A stretch of DNA of 64,000 nucleotides from Agapetus fuscipes. Lineage: Eukaryota; Arthropoda; Insecta; Trichoptera; Glossosomatidae. A model generated the notes under the pieces. That model was not told where the DNA came from. It saw nothing but the letters and a program-made list of their open reading frames with translations, and did no database searches. A program made the translations under genes and the position numbers. This document shows, piece after piece, positions 62,515-64,000 of the stretch (its first letter is position 1; each line of letters opens with the position of its first letter). The stretch lies in the NCBI GenBank assembly GCA_951799405.1, contig OX637339.1, forward strand, positions 12,772,001 to 12,836,000. The letters are read 5' to 3'.

Positions 62515-64000
62515 AATCTAATCTAATCTAAGCTGCAAAGATATATATCATTTAAGATTTATATTAAATGCATTCCCACAAGCAGACATGTATAATTTCG
62601 CGCTAACACATGCCGCATGTAGGCCTACAATATAAAAACCCAATCTCAAATGAACATAAGCCCTGCAACTCTTGCCGTCCTTCCCTGAAACAGGGGTGAC
62701 ATTGGCAAAGTGAACCATTTTTTACAGTATGGGTGGTCAGCCGCATACCAACCTATAAGTCAAGGAACATACATGACAAATTACATTTTTTTAAATCAAC
62801 AAATAACAATATATACATGGACACCAAAAAAAAAAAAACTAAATCATAAAACCAATTTCACTTTAATAAACCCTAGCCGCCAACATTACAGATCAACCGC
62901 CATTTCTTTCTATCCTTACATACTTCTTTCATTTCCTCCAGAGTCATAACCTTCTTCATACAAGCTCTTCTTTTATTATGACTCTGGATATTCCATTCAT
63001 TCGCAATTTCGGATATTTGGTCCATCCATACCTTTCTCGGTCTTCCTCTACCACGACATCCATCTATTCTACCAACATATACTTTCTTCGTCAGTCTTTC
63101 CTCATTCATTCTCTCCATATGCCCAAACCATCTTAACAAACTTCTTTTAATCTTCACTTTCACACTTTCTCTTGCACCACATTCTTCTCTTACAAAATCA
63201 TTCCTCACCCTGTCACTCCATTTTTTCCCAATCATACTTCTTAGAAAGTATGATACAAGCTGTGGCGATACAAGGCGATACAAGCTGTGGCACCCAGTAC
63301 ACACCTGCCCTTCATTATTCTTCTTTCAAGTTCACCTGTCATTCTTCCATCTTTTTCAAACTTACTTCCCAAGTATACAAACTCATTTACCACATCAACA
63401 TTCATTCCGTTTATTCTAAATTCATAGTTCGTATTTTCTTCATTTCTTTCAAAAATCAAAACTTTCGTCTTAATTGCATTCAATTTCAAATAATTACCTA
63501 GTAGAGCTTCGTTCAATCTAGAGAGCAATGTTTGCAATTCTACTGCTGAATCAGATACAAGAACTGCATCATCCGCATACAGTAGAACACTCACTTTGCT
63601 CTCTCCTATCATTAATCCACAATCATCAAGTCTAGCATCTCGAACACACTTGTCCATGACTATGTTAAATAGCCATGGGCTCATCACACATCCTTGCCTT
63701 ACACCCTTAAAAACTTCAAACCATTCACTATACTCATCATCAATACGAACACATGCCATACTATTTTCATAGTTAGCATGTACTGCATTCAAGAGAGCCC
63801 CATTCACTCCATATGCTTTCAAAACATTCCACAACATACCTCTGTCTACTGAGTCAAAAGCTTTTTCCAGATCCACAAAGGCCGTAAACAGCTTTCCCCT
63901 CACCGACAATTGTTGTTTAACAAGTTGTCGTAGAGTAAAAATCTGATCAATACAGCCTCTACCGGCCATAAAACCTATCGGAAATCCTTTCACTAGTAGT
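62515..64000 (-). mobile_element. RTE-a LINE copy 3, damaged, runs off the window
   Basis: The 3' tail (ATCTA)n at 62512-62535 and the 3' UTR are followed by coding sequence to the window edge. The ORF is broken by an internal deletion near 63245-63290 and a small deletion near 63978. Confidence 0.88.
62873..63993 (-). pseudogene. RTE-a ORF copy 3 (reverse-transcriptase part), internally deleted
   Basis: Two readable pieces are seen: 63241-63993 with QIFTLRQL, AFVDLEKAFDSVDR, GVRQGCVMSPWLFN and YADDAVLVSD, and 62873-63250 with LRSMIGKK, LLRWFGHMERM and GRGRPRKVWMDQI. Between them the segment present in copies 1 and 2 after 'GATACIA' (~70 residues, including LAVHGGILVPTLMYGSEAWT) is missing. 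It is replaced by short repeats of 'gatacaagctgtgg', leaving a frameshift. Confidence 0.88.

Overview
The window is a eukaryotic, AT-rich, intron-rich and transposon-rich piece of arthropod genome. An insect is likely, and Lepidoptera is plausible but unproven: the gene families are ZAD zinc-finger proteins and HP14/ModSP-type modular serine proteases, and the repeats are RTE, CR1/L2 and hAT elements plus tRNA-derived SINEs. There is no sign of bacterial, organellar or viral gene organisation. All host exons were joined by reading splice sites and checking phase by hand; no alignment was run.

Host genes form five units. ZnF1 (+, 1264-6020; its ZAD exons lie left of the window) is a nine-finger C2H2 protein. 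SP-A (-, 7287-17094, first exon not found) and SP-B (-, 27273-39801, complete at 445 codons) are tandem paralogues with the order signal peptide, Sushi/CCP, six-Cys 'wonton' domain and S1A protease. ZnF2 (+, 47538-54965, complete at 509 aa) and ZnF3 (+, 57830 to beyond 61823, runs off the right side) are ZAD-C2H2 genes. ZnF1 and SP-A are convergent. SP-B and ZnF2 are divergent. SP-B keeps the His-Asp-Ser triad. SP-A keeps His and Asp but has Glu in place of the catalytic Ser and has lost the Ile/Val-type mature N-terminus, so it looks like a pseudoprotease. Neither has visible LDLa repeats, unlike classical ModSP/HP14.

Most of the remaining DNA is mobile. There are two nearly complete RTE-type LINEs with long open ORFs (18160-21177 and 32581-35403), a third damaged one at the right edge, a second RTE family with a (TAACTG)n tail, CR1/L2-like 3' fragments, and at least three tRNA-like SINE families. 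One SINE family is a 5S rRNA-tRNA-LINE-tail chimera. Two hAT elements have exact 8-bp target duplications: 23601-26798 (GGTGAAAC) and 11873-13261 (CTCTGAAG). Both carry nested insertions, including a 196-bp mini-element with a hammerhead-ribozyme-like motif and a 17-bp target duplication. Several MITEs, a 649-bp foldback, a 27-bp and a 40-bp tandem array and a decayed ~110-bp tandem array fill introns and intergenic DNA.

Functionally, the proteases would act outside the cell, probably at the top of a Toll/prophenoloxidase-type cascade by family analogy, with SP-A as a possible non-catalytic regulator. The ZAD-ZnF proteins would be nuclear DNA-binding factors. The clustering looks like local tandem duplication rather than an operon-like pathway.
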